64,000 bases of DNA from Xenococcus sp. PCC 7305 (GTDB taxonomy: Bacteria; Cyanobacteriota; Cyanobacteriia; Cyanobacteriales; Xenococcaceae): positions 1-64,000 of the forward strand of contig NZ_ALVZ01000221.1 in NCBI RefSeq assembly GCF_000332055.1. The letters are read 5' to 3'. Shown here piece by piece: positions 36,383 to 49,399 of the stretch (its first letter is position 1; every line of letters starts with the position of its first letter). The notes under the pieces were generated by a model. It worked only from the letters and a program-made list of their open reading frames with translations, did no database searches and had not been told where the DNA came from. The position numbers and the translations under genes were made by a program.

Positions 36383-39300
36383 TCAACTCTCTTCCTGTTC
36401 CCAAGTTGGAACATTGCTATCAGAATCCGACTTCGAGCCATCTTCTTCAGGATTTAATCCAGTGTAAGCTCTAGCAGTCTGATCATCGAGAATAACATTC
36501 TCGTCATCCTTCAAATTATTATAAGGTCGCAAAGACGATGGTTCAGGGCTAACTGGATTGACAATTGTTTCTTCTCCTCCCACTCGATAGCTATCTAATT
36601 CTCCACCACCATAACCGTAGAGAGAACCGTTACGAGGTAGGGGATTCTCAATTTCTCCACCACCCCTGAAGACTCCTGGTTCTTCATGGGTATTGAAACC
36701 AGTTCCAGCAGGAATCAAGCGACCGATAATAACATTTTCCTTGAGTCCTCGAAGCCAATCAGATTTGCCTTCGATCGCCGCTTCAGTTAGTACACGAGTA
36801 GTTTCTTGGAAGGAAGCTGCTGAAATAAAGCTATCAGTATTCAAAGAAGCCTTGGTAATTCCCAAAAGCAATGGCGTATATTGAGCAGGAGCACCTCCTG
36901 TAATCGACATGGCATCATTCACCTGTTCGATTTCTCGTAAAGCAACTAATTCTCCAGGCAGCATAACGGTGTCTCCACCATCATCAATTCTTACTTTAGA
37001 GGTCATTTGACGGACAATCACCTCAATATGTTTATCAGAAATATCAATTCCTTGACTCTGGTACACAGATTGCACCCCAGTTACCAAGAAAATTTGAGCT
37101 TTTTGTAAGCCAATCAATGCGGCTTCATAACAACCTTTAGTCTCTAAATGGTAATTAAAGAACACTTCCAGAATCTGATGGGGATTAGCTGGCCCGTCAG
37201 TAAGCATTTCTCCGACTCCAACCTTTTGTCCATCCGCTACAAGCGCGTTTTGACTGGGGCTAACGGGATAATCGGTAATTGTCCCATCCTCTTCAATAAT
37301 TTTGATATCTACGGTTTCCCCTTCTTCGTAGACAACTTGACATTCTCCAGGACGGCGACTGAGAATACAACTTTCTTTGGGTTTACGGGCTTCTAGGAGT
37401 TCTTCAATTCGAGGCAGACCCTGAATAATATCCCCTGTTTTAGAGCGCTCAAAAACCAATAGTACTAAATTATCTCCTCTTTGTACCAAATCCCCATTGT
37501 CAATATGTAAAACCGCACCAGCGGATACTCGATAAGGACGGGCATGGCGAATGACTGCGGTGGTTTTTCCTGCGGCATTTTCCTTGAGTTCTAAGAGCTG
37601 CCCTGATTCTTCTAAAGAAAAGCCTGGGGCAATTTCACTTCCTGACACCAATAATGTCCCTTCGTCATGGATACATTCACTTTTGGGAATGTCGAGATCA
37701 TAGGAAACTTGATCCACCTCACGAACTACTAGAACCCGCCGGATGGCTTCCCCTGCTTCACGAATACCTCTAACCGTTCCTGATGAGCGACAAATAATTT
37801 CAGTACGAGCAATCGTTTCCCCTCTGGCAATTTCTTGTCCATCTGTCACTAAAACCCTAGTTTCAATATCGCCACTATGGGGATCAGCATCGGTATCTCT
37901 GCGTAATACCAGAGCTTCAATAATTACCATTTGCAATCTTTGAATCTCAGGATCTTCGGGGTCTGGTTTAAGCTCTATGTCAGCACTCAAATTAGGAATT
38001 ACGTCAATATCATCAGCCGAATCGATTTCCAGGGTCAATTGCGTACTCAACAAAGATACACCACTAACCGATTTAACCCTCTCTCCATCTTTATAGAATA
38101 TTCTTTGGAGCGATCGCAGTTCAATTTGACGACCATCTTGGTTATTAATCGAAGCTTGTGACGGCACAGCAGGCTTGTCAGCTACCTTAAATTCTTGCAC
38201 TGGGCGCAATAACAGGGCAGCTCCTTCTGTGGTGTCCACAATTTCGCCATATTGAAGTTCTTCTACTGTAACTCCAGGTAAAACTTCACTCCCAGGTTGA
38301 ACCAATTGCCCATCAAGTTTGGGATCAATCTCATCAAGCAGATGAACCGCTCCGGGTTTAATAATAATTTCTCGGAGAATATCATTTTTCTGAACAACTT
38401 CCACAACACCAGATGATTGAGCAAAGATATCCTTGACAACCTCGGTTCCTGCTTCCACAAATTCCCCATCTTCAACTATCAACAAGGAAATATCTTTGTT
38501 GACTTCGTGACTTTCCTCGGGAATCCAAAGTAAAGAACCACCTTTGGTAATTTCATAACCTTGTTTGCGCCCACCTTTACCGATTTCTAGGCCGCCATAT
38601 TTGAGGATGCCGCCAGTTTCTGTTTCATAGCGATCGTCAATTAATTCCGCTACTACCTGATGATTTTGAACCTTGGTTCCCGGTGTAGTTTTCAGTAAGA
38701 AATCTTGACCATCAGCAGTGCTAATAATATAGGATTCTCGACCACTATCACTTTCAACCTTGACTTCTGAGCTATCTAATAACACAGAAGCCGTAATAAC
38801 CTCAATTTCTCTGGTATTAGAAACCACCCGAACTACCCCACCATTGGAGGTAACAAGTTTAGTTTGAGCGAGAATATCCCCTGGATTAACTTGATCTCCG
38901 TTCTGAACAACAGGTTCGGCTCCCGGCAATAAATTATAGACTTCTCCAGATAATACCCAGAGTAAACCCGAATTTTTTGCTACTTTTGTCGTATTGCCTT
39001 GGCGATCAGTTTTTTCATCGGGAATTAAGTTCGCAAACAAAACTTCCCCTGCCAAATTAGAAGTTACGTCTTTGGTGGCTTTTTCCGTAGATTTCTTCAC
39101 CGATACCTTGGCGACTTCGACCAGCAATTGATCTTTTGTTACCAACTCTCCTTCCTTGACGTAGAGATAGGAACCGGCTGTCAAGGGATAGGAGATTTTC
39201 TTGCCTTTTTTGGGCGCGAGAACTAAATTACCAATAGTTTCGACTTGCTCTCTCTCATCTCCATGACGAGTCCGTACTTTACGAGTGCTTAAACCTTTAG

Positions 39301-40375
39301 CAAATTCTATGGTGCCATCTTTTTCAGCTTTAATTTGTCGAGCAACTTCTCCTGTAAAAACCCCTCCTGTGTGGAAAGTCCTCATGGTGAGCTGAGTTCC
39401 CGGCTCTCCAATAGATTGTGCGGCAATAATACCAACAGCTTCTCCCATATCAACGATTTTGCCATGGGCCAAACTCCAGCCATAGCAACATTGACAAACA
39501 GAACGAGCTGCCTCACAAGTTAAAGGCGAGCGGACAATTACTGAGCTACAGCGATCGCCAATCTCTTGGGCTAAATCACCGTCAATATTTTGATTGCGTT
39601 TGGCAACAACCTCTTTGGTTTCAGCATCGAGGGCATCTTCAGCCAATACCCGACCTAAAAGACGATTCTCCAGGGGAATCAACGTGCGATCGCCATCTTT
39701 CATGGCTTCGATAAAAATACCCCTGGGTGTTCCACAATCGACTTCGCGAACAATGACATCTTGAGACACATCTACTAGACGACGGGTCAAATATCCAGAA
39801 TCGGCGGTGCGTAAGGCCGTATCAACTAAACCCTTCCTGGCTCCATAAGAAGAAATAATATACTCCGTAACCGTTAACCCTTCACGGAAATTAGTTTTGA
39901 TTGGCAAATCGATAATTTCGCCTTGAGGATTGGCCATCAAACCACGCATGCCGACCAGCTGACGCACCTGAGATAGGTTACCCCGAGCCCCGCTGAACGC
40001 CATCATATAGACTGAATTCAGAGGATCAGTAGCTTTAAAGTTAGTGACCACTTCATCCTTAAGATTTTCAGAAGTACCATTCCAAGTATCAATAACCTTC
40101 TGAAAACGTTCTACTTCTGTGATTTCTCCCTTAGCATAACGAGCTTCGGTTTTTTTAATTTCCACTTCCGCAGCTTCTAGTAGCTGCTGTTTGATTGGGG
40201 GAATTTTGAGATCATCAACGCTGATTGACACTCCCGCTCGTGTTGCGTAACGGAAACCCATTTCTTTAAGCTCATCTGCCATGGTCGCGGACTTGGCTGA
40301 ACCATGATTGGTAAAGGCCCAGGCCATAAGTTTTTTGAGACGACCTTTATCAACAATGCGATTATAAAATTTCAT
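36383..40375 (-). CDS. rpoC2: DNA-directed RNA polymerase subunit beta' (rpoC2)
   Basis: In cyanobacteria and plastids the bacterial beta' subunit is split, and rpoC2 encodes the C-terminal part. From ATG 40375 ([15 protein letters not shown]) the product is about 1330 residues; the frame extends to a TTG at 40387, but this ATG has a GGGAG site upstream. It has the zinc-site cysteines [14 protein letters not shown], the trigger-loop region [24 protein letters not shown], the long cyanobacterial SI3 insertion in the middle, and the C-terminal bridge region. It is 58 bases after rpoC1. Confidence 0.97.
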   Translation of the reverse strand: MKFYNRIVDKGRLKKLMAWAFTNHGSAKSATMADELKEMGFRYATRAGVSISVDDLKIPPIKQQLLEAAEVEIKKTEARYAKGEITEVERFQKVIDTWNGTSENLKDEVVTNFKATDPLNSVYMMAFSGARGNLSQVRQLVGMRGLMANPQGEIIDLPIKTNFREGLTVTEYIISSYGARKGLVDTALRTADSGYLTRRLVDVSQDVIVREVDCGTPRGIFIEAMKDGDRTLIPLENRLLGRVLAEDALDAETKEVVAKRNQNIDGDLAQEIGDRCSSVIVRSPLTCEAARSVCQCCYGWSLAHGKIVDMGEAVGIIAAQSIGEPGTQLTMRTFHTGGVFTGEVARQIKAEKDGTIEFAKGLSTRKVRTRHGDEREQVETIGNLVLAPKKGKKISYPLTAGSYLYVKEGELVTKDQLLVEVAKVSVKKSTEKATKDVTSNLAGEVLFANLIPDEKTDRQGNTTKVAKNSGLLWVLSGEVYNLLPGAEPVVQNGDQVNPGDILAQTKLVTSNGGVVRVVSNTREIEVITASVLLDSSEVKVESDSGRESYIISTADGQDFLLKTTPGTKVQNHQVVAELIDDRYETETGGILKYGGLEIGKGGRKQGYEITKGGSLLWIPEESHEVNKDISLLIVEDGEFVEAGTEVVKDIFAQSSGVVEVVQKNDILREIIIKPGAVHLLDEIDPKLDGQLVQPGSEVLPGVTVEELQYGEIVDTTEGAALLLRPVQEFKVADKPAVPSQASINNQDGRQIELRSLQRIFYKDGERVKSVSGVSLLSTQLTLEIDSADDIDVIPNLSADIELKPDPEDPEIQRLQMVIIEALVLRRDTDADPHSGDIETRVLVTDGQEIARGETIARTEIICRSSGTVRGIREAGEAIRRVLVVREVDQVSYDLDIPKSECIHDEGTLLVSGSEIAPGFSLEESGQLLELKENAAGKTTAVIRHARPYRVSAGAVLHIDNGDLVQRGDNLVLLVFERSKTGDIIQGLPRIEELLEARKPKESCILSRRPGECQVVYEEGETVDIKIIEEDGTITDYPVSPSQNALVADGQKVGVGEMLTDGPANPHQILEVFFNYHLETKGCYEAALIGLQKAQIFLVTGVQSVYQSQGIDISDKHIEVIVRQMTSKVRIDDGGDTVMLPGELVALREIEQVNDAMSITGGAPAQYTPLLLGITKASLNTDSFISAASFQETTRVLTEAAIEGKSDWLRGLKENVIIGRLIPAGTGFNTHEEPGVFRGGGEIENPLPRNGSLYGYGGGELDSYRVGGEETIVNPVSPEPSSLRPYNNLKDDENVILDDQTARAYTGLNPEEDGSKSDSDSNVPTWEQEES

Positions 40376-40433
40376 TTTAACTCCCAATCTATGTTTCCCT
40401 AAATACTTAATCCTAATGAACTAAAAAATACCC

Positions 40434-42317
40434 CTAAGATACAGGCTCAAGTGCATCTTGAATAGTTTTGTTATAGATGATTCTTCCCATAGTAGTATTT
40501 ACATATTGAGATAATGGTTTCCCCTCAGCTGATTCTCTGACTAAGCGCTGACGATAATATTTTAGAATACTGCCATCTGCCAATTCTTCCTGTTCGACAA
40601 CCTCAGTGTCTGGTTGGGCAGTTTCTACTTCGCCTTCATAACGTACCCAGACAAAAGCATGCAAATCAATTTGACCTTGTTCAAAAGCTTTAACTGCATC
40701 TTCTAAACTGCCAAACTTCCTGCCTTCTCCCCGAGTTGCCTGAGGATTCTCAGCAGTTAGATAGTAGCAACCCAGTACCATATCCTGAGAAGGCGCGACA
40801 ATTGGCCTGCCAGTCGCTGGAGACAAAATATTATGACAAGCCAGCATCAATAATCGCGCTTCAGCTTGAGCCTCTAGAGACAAAGGAACATGAACTGCCA
40901 TTTGGTCGCCATCAAAGTCAGCATTGAATGCTGGACAAACCAGGGGATGGAGTTGAATTGCCCTACCTTCTACGATAATCGGCTCAAATGCCTGAATACC
41001 TAGGCGGTGCAATGTGGGTGCACGGTTGAGCATTACAGGGTGACCAGTAATAACTTCTTTTAAAACTTCAAAAACCTGGGGCTCCGACCGTTGGATCATT
41101 TTCTTGGCCGCCTTAATATTATTCACCATGCCACTTTGAATCAAGCGGTGAATTACAAAGGGTTGAAATAGCTCAATTGCCATTTCCCGCGGAAGCCCAC
41201 ATTGGTAAATCTTAAGTTTGGGCCCCACCACAATTACAGAACGGCCTGAATAATCAACCCGTTTTCCTAACAAGTTTTGACGAAAACGACCTTGTTTTCC
41301 TTCAATAATGTCAGAAAGGGATTTCAGCGGTCGATTATTAGCTCCCACAACAGTGCGTCCTCGACGACCATTATCAATGAGAGCATCCACTGCTTCTTGC
41401 AGCATTCGTTTTTCATTCCGCACAATAATTTCCGGAGCCAGAATCTCCTGCAATCTAGCCAAGCGATTATTGCGGTTAATCACCCGACGATAAAGATCAT
41501 TGAGATCGGAAGTTGCGAACCTGCCGCCGTCTAATTGCACCATAGGGCGCAAATCAGGTGGTATAACAGGAATTACATTAAGAACCATCCATTCTGGACG
41601 AGCCCCAGTGGCAATGAAATTATCAATTACCCGCAATCTTTTAATTAACTTGGCTCTTTTTTGGCCCTTAGCTTCGCTAATATTTTCTCGTAGTTGTTCA
41701 GCTTCTGTTTCCAATTCAACTTCTTCTAAAAGCCTTTGAATCGCCTCAGCTCCAATGCCAACCTCCACGCCAATCAGGTCAGAATCTTCGCTATAGAGTT
41801 GCTCCTCAATTTCGATCCACTGATCTTCAGTTAAAAGTTGCTTACAGGAAAGATTCTGCGCATTGCCTGGATCTAATACAACATAAGCATTGAAATAGAC
41901 AATCTGCTCAACATCTCGCAAGGGCATGTCAAGGATGATACTGAGATAGCTAGGAATCCCTTTGAGATACCAAACATGAGTCACAGGAGCCGCTAGCTTA
42001 ATATAACCCATGCGATGGCGGCGCACCCTAGATTCGGTAACCTCTACCCCGCAACGCTCACAAACAATTCCTCGATGGCGAACTCTTTTATACTTGCCAC
42101 AATGGCATTCCCAGTCCTTAGCGGGGCCAAAAATGCGCTCGCAAAACAAACCGTCCATTTCCGGTTTTAGAGTACGGTAATTAATTGTTTCGGGTTTGGT
42201 AACTTCTCCGACAATTTGTCCATTGGGCAGACTCCTCTCTCCCCATTGACGAATTCTTTCTGGAGAGGCAATGCCAATTTTGACGTAATCAAAGCGTTGT
42301 TCTTGTTGGTTTCTCAT
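40434..42317 (-). CDS. rpoC1: DNA-directed RNA polymerase subunit gamma (rpoC1)
   Basis: This 627-residue subunit is the N-terminal half of the split beta' chain. It has the zinc ribbon [20 protein letters not shown], the clamp region, and the catalytic magnesium motif [12 protein letters not shown]. It lies 141 bases after rpoB and 58 bases before rpoC2 on the minus strand, the usual cyanobacterial order. Confidence 0.98.
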   Translation of the reverse strand: MRNQQEQRFDYVKIGIASPERIRQWGERSLPNGQIVGEVTKPETINYRTLKPEMDGLFCERIFGPAKDWECHCGKYKRVRHRGIVCERCGVEVTESRVRRHRMGYIKLAAPVTHVWYLKGIPSYLSIILDMPLRDVEQIVYFNAYVVLDPGNAQNLSCKQLLTEDQWIEIEEQLYSEDSDLIGVEVGIGAEAIQRLLEEVELETEAEQLRENISEAKGQKRAKLIKRLRVIDNFIATGARPEWMVLNVIPVIPPDLRPMVQLDGGRFATSDLNDLYRRVINRNNRLARLQEILAPEIIVRNEKRMLQEAVDALIDNGRRGRTVVGANNRPLKSLSDIIEGKQGRFRQNLLGKRVDYSGRSVIVVGPKLKIYQCGLPREMAIELFQPFVIHRLIQSGMVNNIKAAKKMIQRSEPQVFEVLKEVITGHPVMLNRAPTLHRLGIQAFEPIIVEGRAIQLHPLVCPAFNADFDGDQMAVHVPLSLEAQAEARLLMLACHNILSPATGRPIVAPSQDMVLGCYYLTAENPQATRGEGRKFGSLEDAVKAFEQGQIDLHAFVWVRYEGEVETAQPDTEVVEQEELADGSILKYYRQRLVRESAEGKPLSQYVNTTMGRIIYNKTIQDALEPVS

Positions 42318-42458
42318 TTTTGCAGAAGGTATCGGTTAGGAATCAAACAAAGGAAGTCTAGAAAGCAAGAGAGTCAGGAAAAAATAGCCATATTGTCCCT
42401 TAATGCTGGGAAGTTCCCTGGGAGATTAAAAATCTCACAATCGAGAAATTAATCATTT

Positions 42459-45400
42459 TCAAGCTTCTTCTTGTAAATCATCTTTGGTTAAAGATTCATA
42501 GGTTGGTCTATTGGGGGTACGGCGAGGAGTATCTGCCATCAAATTAACCTCGATATCACGACTATTGCCATCTTCTAAGTTTTCCAATTTATGCACCGCA
42601 ATATCTAATCCCAACGACTGCAACTCTCTCATCAGTACTTTGAAAGATTCAGGAGTCCCAGGACGAGGAATTGGTTTACCCTTTACGATCGCATTAAGGG
42701 CTTCATTTCTCCCTTGCATGTCGTCTGATTTGACGGTTAAAAGTTCCTGCAAAATATAAGCTGCGCCATAGGCTTCTAGGGCCCATACTTCCATTTCTCC
42801 AAACCTTTGACCACCTTGTTGTGCTTTACCGCCAAGAGGCTGTTGGGTTACCAAAGAATAAGGCCCCGTAGAACGAGCATGGATCTTATCATCCACAAGG
42901 TGAACTAGTTTCAACATATAGGCTTTGCCCACTGTCACAGGACGATCAAAAGCCTCCCCAGTACGACCATCAAATACTTTAATTTTTCCGGGGTTATTTT
43001 GGTCAAAAACCCATTTCTTCCCTGGTTTACGAGAGGATTCGGCAATTTTGCCATGCACTGTCGCCAAAGAAGTCTCTTTGCCATACATTTCATCAAAGGG
43101 CATTATTTTAAATCTCATCCCCAGATTTTCCCCTGCCCAGCCCAGAAGACATTCGTAAACTTGACCGACATTCATCCGTGATGGCACCCCAAGAGGATTG
43201 AGCACAATATCTACTGGACTACCATCCGGCAGATAAGGCATATCTTCAATTGGTAGGATACGAGAAATAATACCCTTATTGCCATGGCGACCGGCCATTT
43301 TATCCCCAACTTGAATCTTCCGCTTCTGGGCTACATAAATTCTGACGACCATATTGGCCCCAGGGGGTAGTTCATCTCCTTGTTCTCGGGTAAAGACCCT
43401 CACGTCAACAACGCGACCTTTTTCTCCATTGGGCACTCGTAGCGAATTATCTCGCACATCTCGGGCCTTTTCGCCAAAGATAGCTCGCAATAATTTCTCC
43501 TCAGGAGGCTGATCTGATTCTCCTTTAGGAGTAACCTTGCCGACCAGGATATCGCCTGCTTCCACCCAGGCCCCAATATGAATAATTCCCCGCTCATCGA
43601 GATTGCGAAGCGTATCTTCTCCTACATTGGGAATTTCTCTAGTAATTTCTTCAGGGCCTAATTTGGTTTGTCTGGCTTCAATTTCGTATTTTTCAACGTG
43701 AATACTGGTATAGTAATCCTCATAAACCAGTTTTTCACTTATGAGAATCGCGTCTTCATAGTTGTACCCTTCCCACGGCATATAGGCAACGGTGACATTC
43801 TGGCCTAGGGCAAGCTCCCCTCCTTCTGTGGAAGAACCATCTGCAAGTACTTGTCCAGGAACTACATCTTCACCAACATAAACTAAAGGACGTTGATTGA
43901 GACAAGTATCTTGATTAGAACGCTGATATTTTTGCAGTTTATAAATCATCTCCTGTCCTGGAGCTGGAGCATGAGGATCGTTCTCTCCCTCAGAAACTCT
44001 TACTCTGACAACTTCAGCATCAACATAACTCACAATGCCATAGGTACGAGATACTACGACCATTCCCGAATCTCGGGCAGCCTGTGCTTCTAATCCTGTG
44101 CCGACCAGAGGGCGTTCGGGACGCAACAGAGGAACTGCTTGACGCTGCATGTTAGAACCCATAAGAGCTCGGTTAGCATCATCATGTTCTAAGAAAGGAA
44201 TCATGCTAGTTGCTACTGAAACAATTTGCACAGGAGAAATAGCAACATAATCTACTTCTTGAGAACTGCAAGTAGAAAATTCCTGACGATAACGAATTGG
44301 AATGGTCTCACCTAAAATATAACCATCAGCGTCTGTGGGAATATCTCCAGGGGCGACCCGCAAATCATCTTCTTCATCAGCAGTTAGATAGACAGCATCT
44401 TGATCTCGCAAGACCTTACCATCTTTAACTGGATAATAAGGTGTGGCAATAAACCCATAGGGAGTTACTTTGGCATAAGTCGCTAAGGAGCCGATCAACC
44501 CGGCATTAGGTCCTTCGGGTGTCTCTACAGGACAAATTCGACCATAGTGAGAGGGATGAATATCCCGAACGGCAAATCCTGCTCTTTCTCTAGTTAATCC
44601 TCCTGGCCCTAAAGCAGACAAACGACGTTTATGGGTTAATTCTGCTAGGGGATTGGTTTGATCCATAAACTGGGATAGTTGGGACGAACCAAAGAATTCC
44701 TTAATGGCTGCGACTAAGGGTTTGGGGTTGACCAAAGCGGCTGGAGTCAGACTATCAGCCTCACTAACAGTCATTCGCTCACGAATGATTCTCTCTAAAC
44801 GGTTTAGACCCACTCTGACTTGGTTTTGTAACAACTCACCTACGGAGCGAACCCGACGATTACCTAAGTGATCGATATCGTCAGTATTTCCTGAGTCAAA
44901 TTCCAAGCCAATTAAATAATCGATCGCGGATAAAATATCGGTAGGAGTCAGGACACGTAAAGTGTCTGCGACAGTTAAGCGAAGTTTCTTGTTGAGTTTG
45001 TAACGACCAACTTTGCCTAAATCATAGCGTTTGGAATCAAAAAACCGCGATTCTAAAAGTTGCTGTCCGCCATTAACAGTTGGGGGTTCCCCAGGGCGCA
45101 ATTTCCGATATAGTTCGAGCAAAGCCTCTTCTTCACTGGGATTGCCTTCTTTATCTAGGGTTTTCTGATAAAAGTCGGGATGACGTAAACCATCCATGAT
45201 TTCGTTGTCACTTAACCCGATCGCCTTCAGCAATACTTGGGCTGACAATTTACGTGTTTTATCGATTCTGACCCAGACTAATCCATTTTTGTCAGTCTCG
45301 AATTTCAACCAAGCTCCTCGGTTAGGAATTAAAGAAGCAGAATAGGTTCGACGACCATTTTTATCAGTTTCTGCTTTGTAATAAACCCCAGGAGAGCGCA

Positions 45401-45770
45401 CGATCTGGTTGACAATTACCCGCTCTGCACCGTTAATAATGAAAGTCCCGCGATCGGTCATTAAAGGCAGATCCCCAATGAAAACTTCCATCTCATTGAT
45501 TTCACCGGTTTCTTTATTGATCAGACGAGTCGGGACGTACATTTGTACGTTATAAGTACTATCTCTTCGCTTAGCTTCGTCTACATGATATTTTGGCTCC
45601 TTGAGGCGATAATTTTCGCCCAAAAAATGTAACTCATATTTTCCGGTATAATCGGCGATTGGAGAAAAACTATTGAGCTCGTCTATCAATCCTTGTTCTA
45701 GAAACCAACGGAAGCTAGAACGTTGAATTTCAATCAAGTCGGGAAGAAGAGTATGAGATAGATTGGTCAT
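42459..45770 (-). CDS. rpoB: DNA-directed RNA polymerase subunit beta (rpoB)
   Basis: The 1103-residue beta subunit shows the rifampicin-binding region ([30 protein letters not shown]), the [15 protein letters not shown] segment, [13 protein letters not shown] and the C-terminal [15 protein letters not shown]. Length is typical of cyanobacteria. It is the first gene of the rpoB-rpoC1-rpoC2 operon; a 220-base gap separates it from tatD and probably holds the promoter. The initiation site [20 protein letters not shown] matches other cyanobacteria. Confidence 0.98.
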   Translation of the reverse strand: MTNLSHTLLPDLIEIQRSSFRWFLEQGLIDELNSFSPIADYTGKYELHFLGENYRLKEPKYHVDEAKRRDSTYNVQMYVPTRLINKETGEINEMEVFIGDLPLMTDRGTFIINGAERVIVNQIVRSPGVYYKAETDKNGRRTYSASLIPNRGAWLKFETDKNGLVWVRIDKTRKLSAQVLLKAIGLSDNEIMDGLRHPDFYQKTLDKEGNPSEEEALLELYRKLRPGEPPTVNGGQQLLESRFFDSKRYDLGKVGRYKLNKKLRLTVADTLRVLTPTDILSAIDYLIGLEFDSGNTDDIDHLGNRRVRSVGELLQNQVRVGLNRLERIIRERMTVSEADSLTPAALVNPKPLVAAIKEFFGSSQLSQFMDQTNPLAELTHKRRLSALGPGGLTRERAGFAVRDIHPSHYGRICPVETPEGPNAGLIGSLATYAKVTPYGFIATPYYPVKDGKVLRDQDAVYLTADEEDDLRVAPGDIPTDADGYILGETIPIRYRQEFSTCSSQEVDYVAISPVQIVSVATSMIPFLEHDDANRALMGSNMQRQAVPLLRPERPLVGTGLEAQAARDSGMVVVSRTYGIVSYVDAEVVRVRVSEGENDPHAPAPGQEMIYKLQKYQRSNQDTCLNQRPLVYVGEDVVPGQVLADGSSTEGGELALGQNVTVAYMPWEGYNYEDAILISEKLVYEDYYTSIHVEKYEIEARQTKLGPEEITREIPNVGEDTLRNLDERGIIHIGAWVEAGDILVGKVTPKGESDQPPEEKLLRAIFGEKARDVRDNSLRVPNGEKGRVVDVRVFTREQGDELPPGANMVVRIYVAQKRKIQVGDKMAGRHGNKGIISRILPIEDMPYLPDGSPVDIVLNPLGVPSRMNVGQVYECLLGWAGENLGMRFKIMPFDEMYGKETSLATVHGKIAESSRKPGKKWVFDQNNPGKIKVFDGRTGEAFDRPVTVGKAYMLKLVHLVDDKIHARSTGPYSLVTQQPLGGKAQQGGQRFGEMEVWALEAYGAAYILQELLTVKSDDMQGRNEALNAIVKGKPIPRPGTPESFKVLMRELQSLGLDIAVHKLENLEDGNSRDIEVNLMADTPRRTPNRPTYESLTKDDLQEEA

Positions 45771-45992
45771 GGGGATTTTTGTGCTTTGGTTTTTGGCTTA
45801 TCTAGAATAGAGTTGCTAAAAGCTAGCAAGAATCTGACTGTGCTAGCTGATTAAGAATCTCTATGTTCTGAATTGTTAATTGAGTTTTAGTTAGAGATTT
45901 CAGCCAGTATCTGGAGTTTGAACCGAGAAAAACTTTTTACTACTGAAGTTGAGTAAGAACAACCTTGACAGTCATGAACAATTATAAAAATT

Positions 45993-46778
45993 TTAATTAA
46001 GTTTAATATCAAAAAGCTCACAGGCATTACTGGTGGTTTGATGAGCAATTATGTCAGAAGAAACCCCCCTTAAGTTTGCCAGACATTCGGCCACATAGGT
46101 AACATAGGCTGGTTGATTCGGCCTCTTGCCTCTTTTCGGTACAGGGGCTAAAAAGGGACAGTCGGTCTCGATGAGCAAGCGATTATCAGGGACTATTTTA
46201 GCGGACTCTTTAATTTGGTGAGCATTTTTAAAAGTCACTGTGCCGCTAAAACTAATATAAAACCCAAGATCTAAAAACCAGGAGGTTTCTTCTGGCGTTC
46301 CACCCCAACAATGCATTACTCCTTTAACAGTGCCGAACTCATCGACAAAAGCCTCAATTTGCTCTTTTAAACTTAGAGCAGCATCCCGGCAATGAATTAT
46401 TACTGGCTTATCTAGTTCTTGGGCAATTGACAGTTGGGTTTGTAATGCTAATTTTTGTTGTTGGGCATTGTCGGCCTTATAAAAATCCAAGCCAGTCTCT
46501 CCAATAGCAACCACCCGATCATCAGACCCAGCTAATTTTCTTATTTGTTGACCAGTTTGTTTGTCCCATTTATGAGCATCCAATGGGTGCAAACCAACTG
46601 CAAACGACAATTCAGGGAATTTATCTGCTAGAGATTGAATTCCCTGAAATTCACTTGGTTCTACACATGAATGTACTAAATGGACTACCCCTGCTTCTTG
46701 CCAACTCTTGCGGAACGAACTGAGATCTCCCTGGAAAACATCAAAGTTGATGTGAACATGGGTATCAATTAATTGCAT
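45993..46778 (-). CDS. tatD: TatD-family metal-dependent hydrolase
   Basis: The 261-residue product is a TIM-barrel hydrolase with HVHINFD at the N-terminus (first metal-binding His pair), GETGLDFY, a VIIHCRDA His and MHCWGGT His, and the final ETDCPFLAP Asp. TatD proteins act as 3'-5' DNA exonucleases in the family members tested. It lies between rpsT and rpoB on the same strand, a gene order often seen in cyanobacteria. Confidence 0.93.
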   Translation of the reverse strand: MQLIDTHVHINFDVFQGDLSSFRKSWQEAGVVHLVHSCVEPSEFQGIQSLADKFPELSFAVGLHPLDAHKWDKQTGQQIRKLAGSDDRVVAIGETGLDFYKADNAQQQKLALQTQLSIAQELDKPVIIHCRDAALSLKEQIEAFVDEFGTVKGVMHCWGGTPEETSWFLDLGFYISFSGTVTFKNAHQIKESAKIVPDNRLLIETDCPFLAPVPKRGKRPNQPAYVTYVAECLANLRGVSSDIIAHQTTSNACELFDIKLN

Positions 46779-46885
46779 AAGCTCAGGTATTTATGTATTT
46801 TTAGACCTAAATCTAGCGCCTTCCAGTCTAGTCCTGGGAGTCGGGGGACTTCAATGCGATTGCAGATGAACTCCCAAAACCCGTT

Positions 46886-47188
<303 letters not shown>

Positions 47189-47276
47189 CTACAGAAGAAT
47201 CTTCTTTGTTAATAATTAGTAATTTTATCAATAAATCAGAATTCTCATCATAACAGAATTGAAGAATTTGCGTCAA

Positions 47277-49292
47277 TCAATTTTTCTTTTCGACCACCCT
47301 GGCCTGATAAACAGGTAAGTCGAACCAAAATGTGGTCCCAACCCCCACAGAACTCTCAATATGAACTCGACTATTATGCTTATCGATAATGTTTTTGACG
47401 ATCGAAAGACCTAGGCCAGTTCCTTCTAAAGTATGTACTCGATTCTCTACGCGAAAAAAACGCTCAAAAATTGCTTCTTTATCTTCTTTGGGAATCCCAA
47501 TTCCTGTGTCTGCAACCTCAATCCTTACTTGGGAAGCTTCTCCCTCATTTGGGGTCTGATAAGCACGAAGTGTTATTTGCCCTCCAGATTCTGTAAATTT
47601 AAGCGCGTTACCAACCAAGTTAGTAAATACCTGCAAAAGGAGATCGTAATGGCCTAAAACCTGGGGAACAGAGTCTTTGATATCCTTAATCAGCTCAATC
47701 CCTTTATCCTTAGCATTTAGTTGATGAGTCCTGATCGTTTGCTCTATGGGCTGCACTAAATCTACTGCTGTTAAATTATAGGTATGAGAAGATTCCAAGC
47801 GAGATAAATCGAGAACATCATTGACTAAGCGAGTCAGGCGGTCCGTCTCATGGTTTGCCGTGTCAAGAAATTCTTTTCGCTGTTCTGGAGAAAGATCTTC
47901 TCCATATTCTGACAAAGTCTCTATAAAAGATTTTATATTAAACAAAGGGGTTCTTAGTTCGTGAGATACATTGCTAATGAATTGGCTTTTGGCGTCATTC
48001 AGTTCAGCTTCACGGGTAATATCTTGCACCGTGATCGCAATTCCCCTGATATGTTCGCGATCGCGGGTTCCGATGGTCGCGCGATCGCGATCTAAAACCT
48101 GACTCAATAAGACTCTCACTGTGCGTTTTATGGGTTTATGCAGCGTAATGCGAAATTCATCACCTACAGGAAAATTCTCTTCGGAGCCCGAATTCGGCAA
48201 AACGAGAGGGCAATGGGACTCGCTGTTTGGCGCAATATTATTTTCCTGATTGTCCAAAATATAGCTATCTGCGACCATTTGATATAATGGCTTGGTTATT
48301 TTAATTGTTAATTCTGAAGGCAAATAATGCAGGACATTTTGCCTAATAACACTATTATCTTTCCAGCCAAAAATTTCCCTTGCTGTCGTGTTAGCCAAAA
48401 TAATTCTTAAGTTGGTATCAATTAAAACCGCCCCATCAGCTATCGTTGAAACTAAGGTCTCTAATTTGGCTTTTTCCGAGGTTAATTCTTCAATATTCTG
48501 CTCTTCATATTTTTCTAGTCGTTCGGCCATTAAATTAAAACTAGCAATCAATTCCCCCAACTCCCCTCTTAAGGGCAAATCAATCCTTTGCTTGAAGTTT
48601 TTGGCCGCAATATTCCTGACTCCTACCAAAAGCTCGGTAATCGGCCTGGTGATCATCAAGGCATTAAAGACATTGCCCAGGATGACCATGGCCCAGATAG
48701 TGATAAAAACTGAAATAGTGACATCACGAGTTAGATTGGAGGAGGCAACTATAGTGGGATTGGGATTAATGCCAATGGCGACTACCCCTAAATATCTACT
48801 ATCCTGATTTAGGGGGACAAAAACATCTGTAACTTCTCCTCCTGGGGTTAGATGCTGACGAATAAATGGCAGCGGGCTTTTTGGCTTGTAGTCATCGGGT
48901 AATTGAATACGACGTTCAATCGTGAGAGAATTCTTGACCTGCGCCCGGGAATAGGGGATCCCAAAAAAGATATGTCCTGTCTCATCGGCATACATAATAT
49001 AGCTGACGCTGGACGTGCTACGAAAAAACCTCCCAGAAAACTGCGCTAGACCCGAAAAGTCTTCTTCTGCAATCATAGGGGCAGCATTGCCGGCAATTAA
49101 CAGACCGAGGTCATTGCCAAAACGAGTATCATTAATTCGCGCATCTTCTTGGATTGTATTGACAGCCCAAAATGTCAGCCCACTCATGACTAGAGATACT
49201 ACAAGAGTGGCAGCTGCCATAAGCTTAGTTTGAAGGGTAAACTCGGCCCACCAACTAGAGATCGCTTCTTTGATTTGGGAAATAATGCTCAA
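47277..49292 (-). CDS. nblS: Sensor histidine kinase NblS (Hik33/DspA type)
   Basis: NblS is the essential cyanobacterial kinase for high-light, nutrient, cold and osmotic responses. The 671-residue product has an N-terminal membrane helix (~residues 24-46), a sensor domain, a second helix near residue 195, HAMP, a PAS-like region, HisKA with the phospho-acceptor His in FISNVSHELRTPLFNIKSF, and a HATPase with NLVGNALKFTESGG, VADTGIGIP and GTGLGLSIVKNII. The start MSIISQIKEAISSWWAEFTLQTKL matches the family. It follows purD, a conserved neighbour in cyanobacteria. It likely signals to RpaB-type regulators encoded elsewhere. Confidence 0.93.
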   Translation of the reverse strand: MSIISQIKEAISSWWAEFTLQTKLMAAATLVVSLVMSGLTFWAVNTIQEDARINDTRFGNDLGLLIAGNAAPMIAEEDFSGLAQFSGRFFRSTSSVSYIMYADETGHIFFGIPYSRAQVKNSLTIERRIQLPDDYKPKSPLPFIRQHLTPGGEVTDVFVPLNQDSRYLGVVAIGINPNPTIVASSNLTRDVTISVFITIWAMVILGNVFNALMITRPITELLVGVRNIAAKNFKQRIDLPLRGELGELIASFNLMAERLEKYEEQNIEELTSEKAKLETLVSTIADGAVLIDTNLRIILANTTAREIFGWKDNSVIRQNVLHYLPSELTIKITKPLYQMVADSYILDNQENNIAPNSESHCPLVLPNSGSEENFPVGDEFRITLHKPIKRTVRVLLSQVLDRDRATIGTRDREHIRGIAITVQDITREAELNDAKSQFISNVSHELRTPLFNIKSFIETLSEYGEDLSPEQRKEFLDTANHETDRLTRLVNDVLDLSRLESSHTYNLTAVDLVQPIEQTIRTHQLNAKDKGIELIKDIKDSVPQVLGHYDLLLQVFTNLVGNALKFTESGGQITLRAYQTPNEGEASQVRIEVADTGIGIPKEDKEAIFERFFRVENRVHTLEGTGLGLSIVKNIIDKHNSRVHIESSVGVGTTFWFDLPVYQARVVEKKN

Positions 49293-49399
49293 GAATTTGG
49301 CTATGCACTTTGACTAGAGACGTTTACAATATTACACATTGCACCTCCAGTTTACCAAGGACTATCCTAAAGATTTTCTGGAAAAGATTGCTATATTGA